A stretch of 64,000 nt of DNA from Sandaracinaceae bacterium (GTDB lineage Bacteria > Myxococcota_A > Polyangia > Polyangiales > Sandaracinaceae): assembly GCA_040218145.1 (NCBI GenBank), contig JAVJQK010000074.1, positions 1 through 64,000 on the forward strand, given 5' to 3'. The notes beneath the pieces are model-generated. The model did no database searches. It worked only from the letters and a program-made list of their open reading frames with translations, and was not told the DNA's origin. Position 1 is the first letter of the stretch, and every line of letters starts with the position of its first letter. Made by a program: the position numbers and the translations under genes. This document shows, piece after piece, positions 9,586-17,330 of this stretch.

Positions 9586-10967
9586 TGCGTACGCTCTTCC
9601 TCATCCTGCTCGGCGCGCTCTTCGCCGCCCCCGCCGCAGCGCAGCCGATGGACACCTACGGCATGGGGTCGCGCTCGATCGCGCTCGGCGGCGCGGTCAC
9701 CGCGGACGTCGAAGACTTCAGCGCCAACTACTACAACCCGGCCGGCCTCGTCCGGAGCGGCGAGCTGCGGGTGGGCGTGGGCTGGTTCGGCGCCCACCAC
9801 ATGTTCGAGGTCGACGGCCTCGACTCCAACGTCGACCCCGTGCACGGGATCGTGCTCGGCGTGAACGTGCCGGGTCGCATCGACGACTTCCGGTTCGCGT
9901 TCGGGCTCGGCGTGCACCTCAACGACCAGCGGGTCTCGCGCACGCGCACCCTGCCGCGAGAACGCCCGCGCTGGGAGCTCTACGACAACCGCGGCCAGCG
10001 CACCTACCTCTCGACGCACCTGTCGATCCAGCCCGTGGAGTGGCTGCGGATCGGCGGCGGCATCGCGTTCCTCAGCTACTCGAAGAACAACCTGCTCATC
10101 CGCGGCGACATCGACTTCGCCTCTCCGAGCATCAACTCGCGGCTCGAGCACCAGCTCACGGCCGAGCTGATCACCATCCGCTACCCGCAGGTCGGCGTGC
10201 AGGTGCAGCCCACCGACTGGCTGAACTTCGGGCTCGTCTACCGAGGCGAGTACGCGCTCGACAACACGCTCGTGGCGGAGGTCGGCACGCTGGACCCGAA
10301 CGGCCGGCCGAGCATCTCGGCGCGGGACGCGACGCGCATCGTCGTCGGCGAGGTCGTGATCCCCGGCTACCTCTCGCTCCTGTCCCAGTCGGTCAACGCC
10401 TACGTGCCGCACCAGATCAGCTTCGGCGCGAGCGTCGACCCGATCCCGGGGCTGCACATCTCGCTCGAGGCGACCTACCTCTTCTGGTCGCTCTACCAGA
10501 GCCCCATCGGCTCGAGCGCGATCGACCTGCGCATCGAGGTGCCGCCCGAGCTGCGGGACACGATCATGGTCCCCGACTCGCTGACGCAGGGCATCCCCGC
10601 GGACGCCAACTTCTCGGACCGCATCGTGCCGCGCATCGGCGTGGAGTACACGGCGGTGACCAACACCGACCTCGTGTTCCAGGTGCGCGCCGGCTACTTC
10701 TACGAGAACAGCCCGGCCCCCAACCAGTCCGGCGCGTTCAACCTGATCGACACCGACCGACACGCCTGGAGCGTGGGCGCGGGGCTCGAATTGCTCCAGC
10801 TCCGGCCCGTCCTGCCCGGCTCGCTCGCGCTGGACGTGCACTTCCAGTACGCGTGGCTGCCGTCGCGCACCATGACCAAGGACTCGCCGATCGACCCCAT
10901 CGGTGACTACACCGCCGGGGGCCACATGATCGCCGGCGGCGCGACGATCGAAGCGAGGTTCGAATGA
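9585..10967 (+). CDS. FadL/OmpP1-type outer-membrane transport protein (second of two)
   Basis: A 460-residue beta-barrel protein. The signal peptide ends PAAAQ (about residue 20). FadL signatures follow: YGMGSRSIALGGAVTA and SANYYNPAGLV. The barrel has long loops and ends in a strand with terminal Phe-Glu (EARFE). It is divergent in sequence from the barrel just upstream, so the pair is not a recent duplication. Its start is coupled to the upstream gene (TGATG) and its end overlaps the next gene (ATGA). Substrate unknown. Confidence 0.85.
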   Translation: MRTLFLILLGALFAAPAAAQPMDTYGMGSRSIALGGAVTADVEDFSANYYNPAGLVRSGELRVGVGWFGAHHMFEVDGLDSNVDPVHGIVLGVNVPGRIDDFRFAFGLGVHLNDQRVSRTRTLPRERPRWELYDNRGQRTYLSTHLSIQPVEWLRIGGGIAFLSYSKNNLLIRGDIDFASPSINSRLEHQLTAELITIRYPQVGVQVQPTDWLNFGLVYRGEYALDNTLVAEVGTLDPNGRPSISARDATRIVVGEVVIPGYLSLLSQSVNAYVPHQISFGASVDPIPGLHISLEATYLFWSLYQSPIGSSAIDLRIEVPPELRDTIMVPDSLTQGIPADANFSDRIVPRIGVEYTAVTNTDLVFQVRAGYFYENSPAPNQSGAFNLIDTDRHAWSVGAGLELLQLRPVLPGSLALDVHFQYAWLPSRTMTKDSPIDPIGDYTAGGHMIAGGATIEARFE

Positions 10968-12046
10968 AGCGCGCGCTCCTCTGTGTCGTCAGCCTCCTCG
11001 CGCTCGGGCTCATCGCGCCCGCGTGCAGCACCATCGGTGATCCGGGCGGCATGCCCGACGGATTGCCGCACGGCGGCACGGGCGCGTTCCGGCTGCTGGA
11101 CAACGAGGAGACGGGCATCAGCGGCTCGCCGGGCGCCGCGATGTTCCTCTTCGAGCCCGCGTTCGAGAACGCGATGGTGCAAGGAGACTTCGTGTTCTTC
11201 ACCGCGGCGCCGCCCCTCGACGAGCCGCCGATGCCCCCCGAGGACTTCCCGCGCAACGAGATCTACTGGGAGGCGTTCCAGCCGCGCCGCATCCAGCGCG
11301 GGGTCCGGCGCGAGGAGGGCTTCGCCGCCTTCGATCCCGCGGACGAGGTGCTGACCGCGAGCGAGCCGTGGGAGGGCGAGGAGATCTTCGACCCCTGGGT
11401 GGTCGAGGACGGCGGGACCTTCCGCATGTACTACGCGGGCGACGGCGGCATCGGCGTCGCGGAGGCGTCGGCGCTCGATGGAACTTTCACCCGCGTCGCG
11501 GGCCCGGTGCTCGGCCCCGGCGACGCCGCGAGCGGCTCCCCGCGCCGCCCGAGCGTGGTGCGCGGGCCCGAGGGCGACTGGCTCATGTACTACGACGCGG
11601 GCGGCGAGATCCGCCTGGCCCGCTCCAGCGACGGAGTGGCGTTCAGCCCGGTCGGCGCGATCAGCCTCGAGGGTGAGGATCTGGGCGAGTCGCCCGAGGT
11701 CGAGGCGCGAAACCCCGGCGCCATCACCGTGACGACGTCCGCGGGGCGCAGCATCGTGCGCGTCTACTTCGAGTCGATCCGCGAGGACGGGACCCACCGC
11801 ATCTACGTGGCGGGCAGCTTCGACGGCGTCGAATTCGAGCGTCACGAGCTGCAGCTGTTCGAGTCGGTGGACCTGCGATTCCCGGCCCCGCTCACGGTCG
11901 ACACGCGGGTCACCCTGCTCTACGCCAGCCTCCCCGCGTTCTCGCGCGGTCGCATCTCCCGCAACCTCCAGGTCCGCGCCCTCGTGGTCGGCGCCGCCCC
12001 CGCGGGCGAGAGCTTCCTCCCCGAGTCCGAGGCGCCCGCGGAGTAG
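10964..12046 (+). CDS. Beta-propeller lipoprotein (GH43/GH32-like fold)
   Basis: A 360-residue exported protein. The N-terminal signal ends near IAPAC (Cys21), a slightly atypical lipobox. The body has repeated propeller-blade strands: DPWVVEDGGTFRMYYAGDG, then RPSVVRGPEGDWLMYYDAGG, then SIVRVYFESIREDGTHRIYV. These resemble five-bladed propellers of glycoside hydrolase clans F/J, but I cannot assign catalytic carboxylates. The ATG overlaps the preceding FadL stop by four bases, so the protein is probably made with the two barrels and may act as a periplasmic or surface partner of them (inference). Confidence 0.7.
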   Translation: MKRALLCVVSLLALGLIAPACSTIGDPGGMPDGLPHGGTGAFRLLDNEETGISGSPGAAMFLFEPAFENAMVQGDFVFFTAAPPLDEPPMPPEDFPRNEIYWEAFQPRRIQRGVRREEGFAAFDPADEVLTASEPWEGEEIFDPWVVEDGGTFRMYYAGDGGIGVAEASALDGTFTRVAGPVLGPGDAASGSPRRPSVVRGPEGDWLMYYDAGGEIRLARSSDGVAFSPVGAISLEGEDLGESPEVEARNPGAITVTTSAGRSIVRVYFESIREDGTHRIYVAGSFDGVEFERHELQLFESVDLRFPAPLTVDTRVTLLYASLPAFSRGRISRNLQVRALVVGAAPAGESFLPESEAPAE

Positions 12047-12055
12047 CGCGGCCGT

Positions 12056-12799
12056 TCAGCCCGGGAAGTCCCGCACGGTGAGCAGGTGCCAGGCCGCCGC
12101 CATCGGGCGGTCGGGGAGCTTCGCGAAGTACGCCATCGCGTTCGGGAGCGTGCCGAAGCAGCGCTCGATGCGTTGCCACTTCGGATCTTTCGCGATGTTG
12201 TCGCGGAGCGGCGCGTCGGCGTCGCGGGTCTCTCGGTAGGCGCGCACGTAGGCCAGCAGGCGCCCGTGGTAGTCGGGCTCCTCCACCACCGCGCCGATGC
12301 TCGCGCGGCGCGGGTGCGTTCCGTCGAGCATCTGGATCACCTGCGCCTCCAGCGCCTCGAGCCCTCCCTCGTGGCTCTCGAGCAGCTGCAGATCGTAGGC
12401 GGGGTTGGCGTGCACGACCTGCATCAGGTGACCGATGATCGCGTCCTGCGTGCTGAGAAACCCGGTCGGGTCGACCATGGAGGCGGGATCATCGAGCACG
12501 CGCAGGACCTGATGAAAGCCGAAGGAGATGCCCCTCTCCTCGTAGTACTCGGCCGCCGCGGGGGTGATCCAGAAGCGGAGCATGTCGATCGAGCCGACCA
12601 CGAGCTGCAGCCGCGACGGCGTCTTCTCCAGGTAGCCCAGCGCCTCCAGCCGCCGCAGCCGGGCGTCGAGCGCGGGGCCGTCGGCGTAGGCCCGCAGCGC
12701 CCTCGCGAGCCCACGCGCCTTTCCCGCCAGCTGGGCCGGGCTGCCCGCCGCCTGCTTCAGCAGCGAGAGAGGAGACGCGGTGAGTCGAGAGGTCTGCAT
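12056..12799 (-). CDS. Hypothetical protein, family not recognised
   Basis: A 247-residue soluble, largely helical protein with no signal peptide or membrane segment. Visible features: a helical N-terminus (ARALRAYADGPALDARLRRL) that looks like a small winged-helix or helical module (LRRLEALGYLEKTPSRLQLV), and a longer alpha/beta body with DPTGFLSTQDAIIGHLMQVV and a conserved-looking C-terminus (PMAAAWHLLTVRDFPG). I do not recognise the family and give it no function. It converges on the propeller lipoprotein gene with a 9-bp gap and is divergent from the frameshifted DUF1566 gene. The intergenic stretch 12800-12990 holds nothing I can name. Confidence 0.7.
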   Translation of the reverse strand: MQTSRLTASPLSLLKQAAGSPAQLAGKARGLARALRAYADGPALDARLRRLEALGYLEKTPSRLQLVVGSIDMLRFWITPAAAEYYEERGISFGFHQVLRVLDDPASMVDPTGFLSTQDAIIGHLMQVVHANPAYDLQLLESHEGGLEALEAQVIQMLDGTHPRRASIGAVVEEPDYHGRLLAYVRAYRETRDADAPLRDNIAKDPKWQRIERCFGTLPNAMAYFAKLPDRPMAAAWHLLTVRDFPG

Positions 12800-12990
12800 G
12801 TCGCTCCCGGCAGACTTTCAGGATTCTCTGTCGAGATCCACGCCCGAGCTGGGCACCGCAAGCCTCCTTGCAAACGCGGAGATCAGTCGAGAGGGGAGCT
12901 TTCCCCTGAGGTGGTTCTTCGTGGGATACCGCACGCGATGGAGGGAGATGTGGGAGAGGGTCCCGTAGGCTCGTCGCGAAAGGACGCGCC

Positions 12991-13493
12991 ATGAAACACC
13001 TCACCGTCGCCCTGCTCTCCCTCACCTTCTCGGCTTGCGCAGGCGAGGCGCTCCCCCCGACGCCCGACGGCGAGCCCGGGCTCGCGCAGGACGAGGCGCT
13101 CCACGAGGGCACCGGGCTCGTCTGGCGTCGCTGCCCGGTGGGCATGGACTGGGACGGCGCGGACTGCATGGGCGTCGCGTCCGAGCTGAGCTTCGTGGAC
13201 GGCGCGAGCGCGTGCGCGGAGCTCCACCCGGACTACCGCATGCCGACGCTGCGCGAGCTGGGCGACCTCATCGGCGCGTGCACGGAGGGCGAGGCCGAGG
13301 CCCGCTGCGTTCCGTGCGCCGACAGCGTCGACTGCGCGGCGACCCTGGGCGCCGAGGACGTCACCGACTGGACGTGGACGGCCAGCGAGGCGGGGACGAG
13401 GCGGCGTTCGTCGTCGACCTGACCCACGGCAGCATCGCCTTCGAGGAGAAGGCCCGCCCCGACGTGCACGCGCTCTGCGTCCGCGCGCGCTGA
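12991..13493 (+). pseudogene. DUF1566-like lipoprotein, frameshifted near its 3' end
   Basis: The reading frame from 12991 gives a lipoprotein (lipobox LTFSAC, Cys16) with a DUF1566/Lcl-type domain: GLVWRRCPVGMDWDGADC, FVDGASACAEL, YRMPTLRELGDLI and WTWTASEAG. It then runs into a premature TGA at 13420-13422. Shifting frame at the GGGG run (13392-13395) restores the expected ending (DEAAFVVDL, then ARPDVHALCVRAR) down to the TGA at 13491-13493. One lost base, most simply a G in that run, explains this; the repaired protein would be 167 residues. It may be a true mutation or a homopolymer sequencing error. The gene ends 4 bp before the permease stop. Confidence 0.75.
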
Positions 13494-13497
13494 CCGC

Positions 13498-14982
13498 TCA
13501 CGCGCCGTCTTCGGCCTGCGCCGCCTCGATCTGCGCGGCGTGCTCGGCGAAATCCTCCTCGGGCGAGTAGACGAGCTGCTTGCGGGCGTGCACCGCGAAG
13601 TACACGAGCCCGAGCGCGTACCAGATGGCGGCGCCGATCACGACGAGCCGGTAGACCGGGTCGACGATGAACAGCGTCACCAGCGTGATCGTCGCGATCA
13701 CCAGCGCGACGACCGCGCCCGGCACCCCGAGCGGGCTGCGATAGGGCCGCGGCAGCTTGGGGAAGCGAAACCGCAGCACGATGAACGAGAGCATCTGCAG
13801 CACGTAGGAGATCACCGCGCCGAAGACGGCCATGTTGAGCAGCACCGCGCCGACCGGGTGGTCGGTGCCGACGAAGTGCAGGACCAGCGCGACCGCGAAC
13901 CCGAGGGTGGCGCCCGCGATCAGCGCGACGTGCGGGGTCTTGCGGACGGGGTGGGTCTTGCTGAGCCAGCGGGGGAAGTAGCCCGCGCGCGAGAGCGAGT
14001 AGATCTGCCGGCCGTAGGCGAAGACGATCGTGTGGAAGCTCGCGACGAGCCCCGCCACCGCGAAGAGCGCCAGCCACGAGGCCACGCCCTCGCCGAGCGT
14101 GGTCTGGAGGCCGACCAGGAGCGGCTCCTCGCTCGCGGCGATGGCGTTGGCCCCGGGCGCGATCGCGGTGTTCATCACCAGGGTCAGGAACGCCGCGATC
14201 ACGAGCGTGAGCAGCCCGAGCAGGATGCCCTTCGGCATGTCCCTCACCGGGTCGTGCGCCTCCTCGGCCGCGAGCGGGAGCTCCTCGATCGCGAGGTAGA
14301 ACCAGATCGCGAAGGGGAGCGCGCCGAGCACGCCGCCCCAGCCCTGCGGGAACCACGCGTCGCCGCCCTCGGCGGCCGGGATGTCGAGCGCGCGCGACAG
14401 GTCGAAGTGCGGGATGGCCGTGACGTAGAAGAGCACGAGGATGCCGAGCGCCACGAAGGTGATCACCACCGTGAAGCGGAAGCTCGCCTCGACGCCGAAG
14501 ACGTTGAGCCCGACGAAGACCCCGTACGCCAGGAGCCACCACAGCGGGTCGAGGTGGTCCGGCGTGCCGAAGATGGCGCCGAGGTAGCTGCCGATGGCCA
14601 CGACGATGACGGCCGGCGTCAGGATGTACTCCATGTTCTCGGCGAGCCCGGTGACGAACGCGCCCCAGGGGCCCATCGCGGTGCGCGCGAAGGAGTAGGC
14701 GCCGCCGGTGTGGGGCAGCGCGGGGGACATCTCCGCGATCGAGAAGCAGAGCCCCGCGTACATCACGGTGATGATCCCGGTGGCCACGAGCATCCCGCCG
14801 AAGCCGCCGGAGGCGAGGCCGAAGTTCCACCCGAAGAAGTCGCCGCTGATCACCGCGCCGACGCCGAGCGCCCAGAGCGACCAGACGCGCGCGTAGCGCT
14901 TCAATCCGCGCTCGGCGAAGTACGCCGCGTCGACCTTCTCGTAGCTGACCCCTCGCTCATCGTGCTCCACGGCGCCGAGCAT
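13498..14982 (-). CDS. Ethanolamine-type APC family permease
   Basis: A 494-residue inner-membrane transporter of the amino acid-polyamine-organocation superfamily with about 12 membrane helices. The N-terminal motif GVGAVISGDFFGWNFGL is characteristic of ethanolamine permeases (TC 2.A.3.5 type). Other conserved stretches are CFSIAEMSPALPHTGGAYSF, FGVEASFRFTVVITF and AIEELPLAAEEA. Ethanolamine or a similar small amine is the likely substrate; no eut genes are in the window, so this is by family only. The start at 14982 leaves 17 bp to the divergent gene at 15000; a shorter start within the first 12 residues (GTG) is possible. Confidence 0.85.
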   Translation of the reverse strand: MLGAVEHDERGVSYEKVDAAYFAERGLKRYARVWSLWALGVGAVISGDFFGWNFGLASGGFGGMLVATGIITVMYAGLCFSIAEMSPALPHTGGAYSFARTAMGPWGAFVTGLAENMEYILTPAVIVVAIGSYLGAIFGTPDHLDPLWWLLAYGVFVGLNVFGVEASFRFTVVITFVALGILVLFYVTAIPHFDLSRALDIPAAEGGDAWFPQGWGGVLGALPFAIWFYLAIEELPLAAEEAHDPVRDMPKGILLGLLTLVIAAFLTLVMNTAIAPGANAIAASEEPLLVGLQTTLGEGVASWLALFAVAGLVASFHTIVFAYGRQIYSLSRAGYFPRWLSKTHPVRKTPHVALIAGATLGFAVALVLHFVGTDHPVGAVLLNMAVFGAVISYVLQMLSFIVLRFRFPKLPRPYRSPLGVPGAVVALVIATITLVTLFIVDPVYRLVVIGAAIWYALGLVYFAVHARKQLVYSPEEDFAEHAAQIEAAQAEDGA

Positions 14983-14999
14983 ACTGGTACCGTCCGCGC

Positions 15000-15554
15000 A
15001 TGACCCGCGTGTGCATCGCGTCCCTCGTGTGGCTGTCGGCGAGCCTCGCCTCCGCCGACGCGCTGCCGCCCCCAGAGCACATCGAGTGCCGGGAGGGCGA
15101 GTCGATCCAGCACGATCACTCGGGGACGCACTGCGAGCTGCCCTTCTGTCAGACCGACGCCGACTGCCCCGATGACGCCCGCTGTCCGGAGCTCCGCTGC
15201 GTGGCCTACGTGCCCAACACGTCCGAGTACTGCACGGGCGGCGGGCGCAAGGAGCCGCCCGATCCGTGCGCGCCCGTGCCCGAAGATCGCGGCCCGTGCC
15301 GCCCGGAAGCGCCCCGCTGCGACGGCGACGCGCGCTGCCAGCACAGTCAATGCGTCTGGACGAGTCCGCCTCCGCGCCAGGCCCAGGCGGCCACCGAAGC
15401 GGAGCGGCGGCCGAGCGCGCCGGGTGACGCGCCGCCGCAGACGACGGGCGGGAGCGGCTGCTGCGGCGCGAGCGGCGCCCGCGCGCGGGGGGTCGGGCTG
15501 CCGCTCTCGCTGATCCTCTTCGGCGGGGCGCTGCTCTTCAGGCGAGAGCGCTGA
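15000..15554 (+). CDS. Cys-rich exported protein with MYXO-CTERM-like anchor
   Basis: A 184-residue protein. The signal peptide ends SLASA (about residue 19). The mature region is Cys-rich (CELPFCQTDADCPDDARC, RCDGDARCQHSQC). The tail reads GSGCCGASGARARGVGLPLS, then a hydrophobic helix, then RRER. A Cys pair followed by a helix and an Arg cluster is the pattern of the MYXO-CTERM sorting signal of Myxococcota, which is cleaved and lipid-anchored for surface display in known cases. Function of the body is unknown. Its promoter must overlap the 5' end of the divergent permease gene, because only 17 bp separate the two. Confidence 0.7.
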   Translation: MTRVCIASLVWLSASLASADALPPPEHIECREGESIQHDHSGTHCELPFCQTDADCPDDARCPELRCVAYVPNTSEYCTGGGRKEPPDPCAPVPEDRGPCRPEAPRCDGDARCQHSQCVWTSPPPRQAQAATEAERRPSAPGDAPPQTTGGSGCCGASGARARGVGLPLSLILFGGALLFRRER

Positions 15555-15605
15555 CGCCCTTTCATCGGCCTCGACGGCGACGCGGCCTCTCGTCTAGCCT
15601 GAGGC

Positions 15606-16757
15606 ATGCATCGCCTCGCTTTCGGTTGCTCACTCCTCGCCGCTCTGTCCCTCTCCGCGTGCGACTCCGGCGGCGGTCGGATCCCCACCCGTGACACCGG
15701 GGTGAACCCGGACGGGGCGCGGGTGATCCCGGACAGCGGGCCACCTCCGGGCGACTGCTTCGACGGGCGGATCAACGGCGACGAGACCGATCGCGACTGC
15801 GGCGGCTCGTGCCCGGGCTGCATGGACGGCGACGACTGCGCCGAGGACACGGACTGCCTCTCGGGCGCGTGCACGGGCGGCGTGTGCGGTGAGCCCACGT
15901 GCGACGACGGCTCGCGCAACCAGGGCGAGACCGACATCGACTGCGGCGGCACCGTCTGCGCGGCCTGCTCGGAGGGGCGCGGCTGCCAGCGGAACGACGA
16001 CTGCGAGAGCGACGTCTGCCGCGGAGGGACGTGCGCGGAGGCGTCGTGTGAGGACGGCCGCGCCAACGGCAACGAGACGGACGTCGACTGCGGCGGCGGC
16101 TGCCCCGGCTGCATCGCGGGCGCCGACTGCACGCGCGGCCCGGACTGCCAGAGCATGGTGTGCATCGACGCGGTCTGCGCGGACCCGACGTGCGAGGACG
16201 GATTCCTCAACGGCGACGAGACCGACCGCGACTGCGGCGGGCCCGTCTGCCGCGGCTGCCGCGACCGTCAGATGTGCGGCATCGCCGCGGACTGCGGGAG
16301 CGACGTCTGCGACGCGGGCCGCTGCGTGGGAGACGGAGACTTCATCGACGACTTCGAGGGCGGCGTCTTCGATCCCGCCTGGCGCAACACGAGCGCGTCG
16401 CCGTGGACGATCGAGACGAGCACCCCGCTCACCGGCACGGCGAGCGCGCGCAGCGGGCGCATCACCCACTCCCAGTCGACCGACCTCGAGGTCGACGTGA
16501 CCTGCGGCGCGGGCGCGATGGTCTCGTTCACGTACCGCGTGAGCAGCGAGAGCTGCTGCGACGACCTCTTCTTCTACATCGACGCGGCGGAGCGAGGATC
16601 GTGGGCCGGCACCATGGGGCCCACGACCGTCAGCTTCCCGCTCACCGCGGGCGCCCACACCCTGCGCTGGCGCTACGCGAAGGACGGCAGCGTCAACACG
16701 GGCCTGGACGCGGCGTTCATCGACGACGTCACGGTGACCGGCTGCGCGCCCTCCTGA
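15606..16757 (+). CDS. Lipoprotein with four Cys-rich repeats and a jelly-roll-like domain
   Basis: A 383-residue lipoprotein (lipobox LSAC, Cys19). Four tandem units of about 54 residues each begin with the pattern C-x-DG-xx-N-x-x-ETD-x-DCGG (for example CFDGRINGDETDRDCGG and CEDGFLNGDETDRDCGG). Each unit continues through paired cysteines in a disulfide-rich module repeatedly seen in secreted myxobacterial proteins. The C-terminal 140 residues (from FIDDFEGGVFDPAWRN) form a beta-sandwich, MAM- or carbohydrate-binding-module-like in pattern (HTLRWRYAKDGSVNTGLDAA, FIDDVTVTG). No catalytic motif is visible; surface adhesion or glycan binding is inference. The gene abuts the DUF6940 gene with no gap. 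Confidence 0.75.
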   Translation: MHRLAFGCSLLAALSLSACDSGGGRIPTRDTGVNPDGARVIPDSGPPPGDCFDGRINGDETDRDCGGSCPGCMDGDDCAEDTDCLSGACTGGVCGEPTCDDGSRNQGETDIDCGGTVCAACSEGRGCQRNDDCESDVCRGGTCAEASCEDGRANGNETDVDCGGGCPGCIAGADCTRGPDCQSMVCIDAVCADPTCEDGFLNGDETDRDCGGPVCRGCRDRQMCGIAADCGSDVCDAGRCVGDGDFIDDFEGGVFDPAWRNTSASPWTIETSTPLTGTASARSGRITHSQSTDLEVDVTCGAGAMVSFTYRVSSESCCDDLFFYIDAAERGSWAGTMGPTTVSFPLTAGAHTLRWRYAKDGSVNTGLDAAFIDDVTVTGCAPS

Positions 16758-17330
16758 TCAAGCGCGCGCAGGGCCCGTCCGATAGGGCGCGTGCGTGTAG
16801 TACTTCGGGCGCGCGTCCAGCCGCACGTGGATCCAGGGCACGCCGAGCCCCGACGTGCTCAGCCAGGTCGGCGCGTCCCCGAGCCGCTCCATCATCGCCA
16901 GCGCGACGGCGGGCCAGAGCGCGTCCCGCTGCGCCGCGGGCGCCTCGCGCAGGAAGCGCGCGAGGTGCGCGTAGCTCGGATCGGACGATCGGGGGGCTGG
17001 CACGACGAGGAGCGCGTCGCCTCCGAGGTTCTCGAAGGAGGTGATCGGCGCCGCGCCGAAGCGCGCCTCGAACGCCGACGGATCGGCGCGCAGCGAGGCG
17101 ACCGCGGCGCTCTCCTTCAAGACGTGCTCGTACGGAGCGTCGAGCCCCTCGAGCGTCCAGGCCGGCGTCTCCCAGAAGAGCCCGTCGAAGGGCGCCTCGG
17201 CGATGACGCCCGTGAAGGACGCGCGGAACGACGCGTCCTCGCGCCAGCCCCGCAGCACCTCCCCGAAGGAGAGGCCGCAGCGCTGACGCAGGGTGCGCTC
17301 GTCGAGCCGCTCGGACTCCCAGGCGATCAC
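16758..17330 (-). CDS. DUF6940 family protein
   Basis: A 190-residue cytoplasmic protein. The GTG start at 17330 overlaps the upstream stop as GTGA. It matches what I know of DUF6940 over its full length: FRASFTGVIAEAPFDGLFWE, then a PYEHVL segment, then ENLGGDALLVVPAPRS, AHLARFLREAP and the end motif GLGVPWIHVRLDARPKYYTH. The many conserved aromatic, His and Arg residues at the C-terminus suggest an enzyme or binding pocket, but no activity is known for the family. It is the second gene of a coupled pair with the P-domain lipoprotein. Confidence 0.75.
   Translation of the reverse strand: MIAWESERLDERTLRQRCGLSFGEVLRGWREDASFRASFTGVIAEAPFDGLFWETPAWTLEGLDAPYEHVLKESAAVASLRADPSAFEARFGAAPITSFENLGGDALLVVPAPRSSDPSYAHLARFLREAPAAQRDALWPAVALAMMERLGDAPTWLSTSGLGVPWIHVRLDARPKYYTHAPYRTGPARA

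Noticed and set aside
10955-10967. GGTTCGAAT resembling a tRNA T-loop
   Set aside because: Lies in the end of the second FadL gene and no cloverleaf can be drawn around it.
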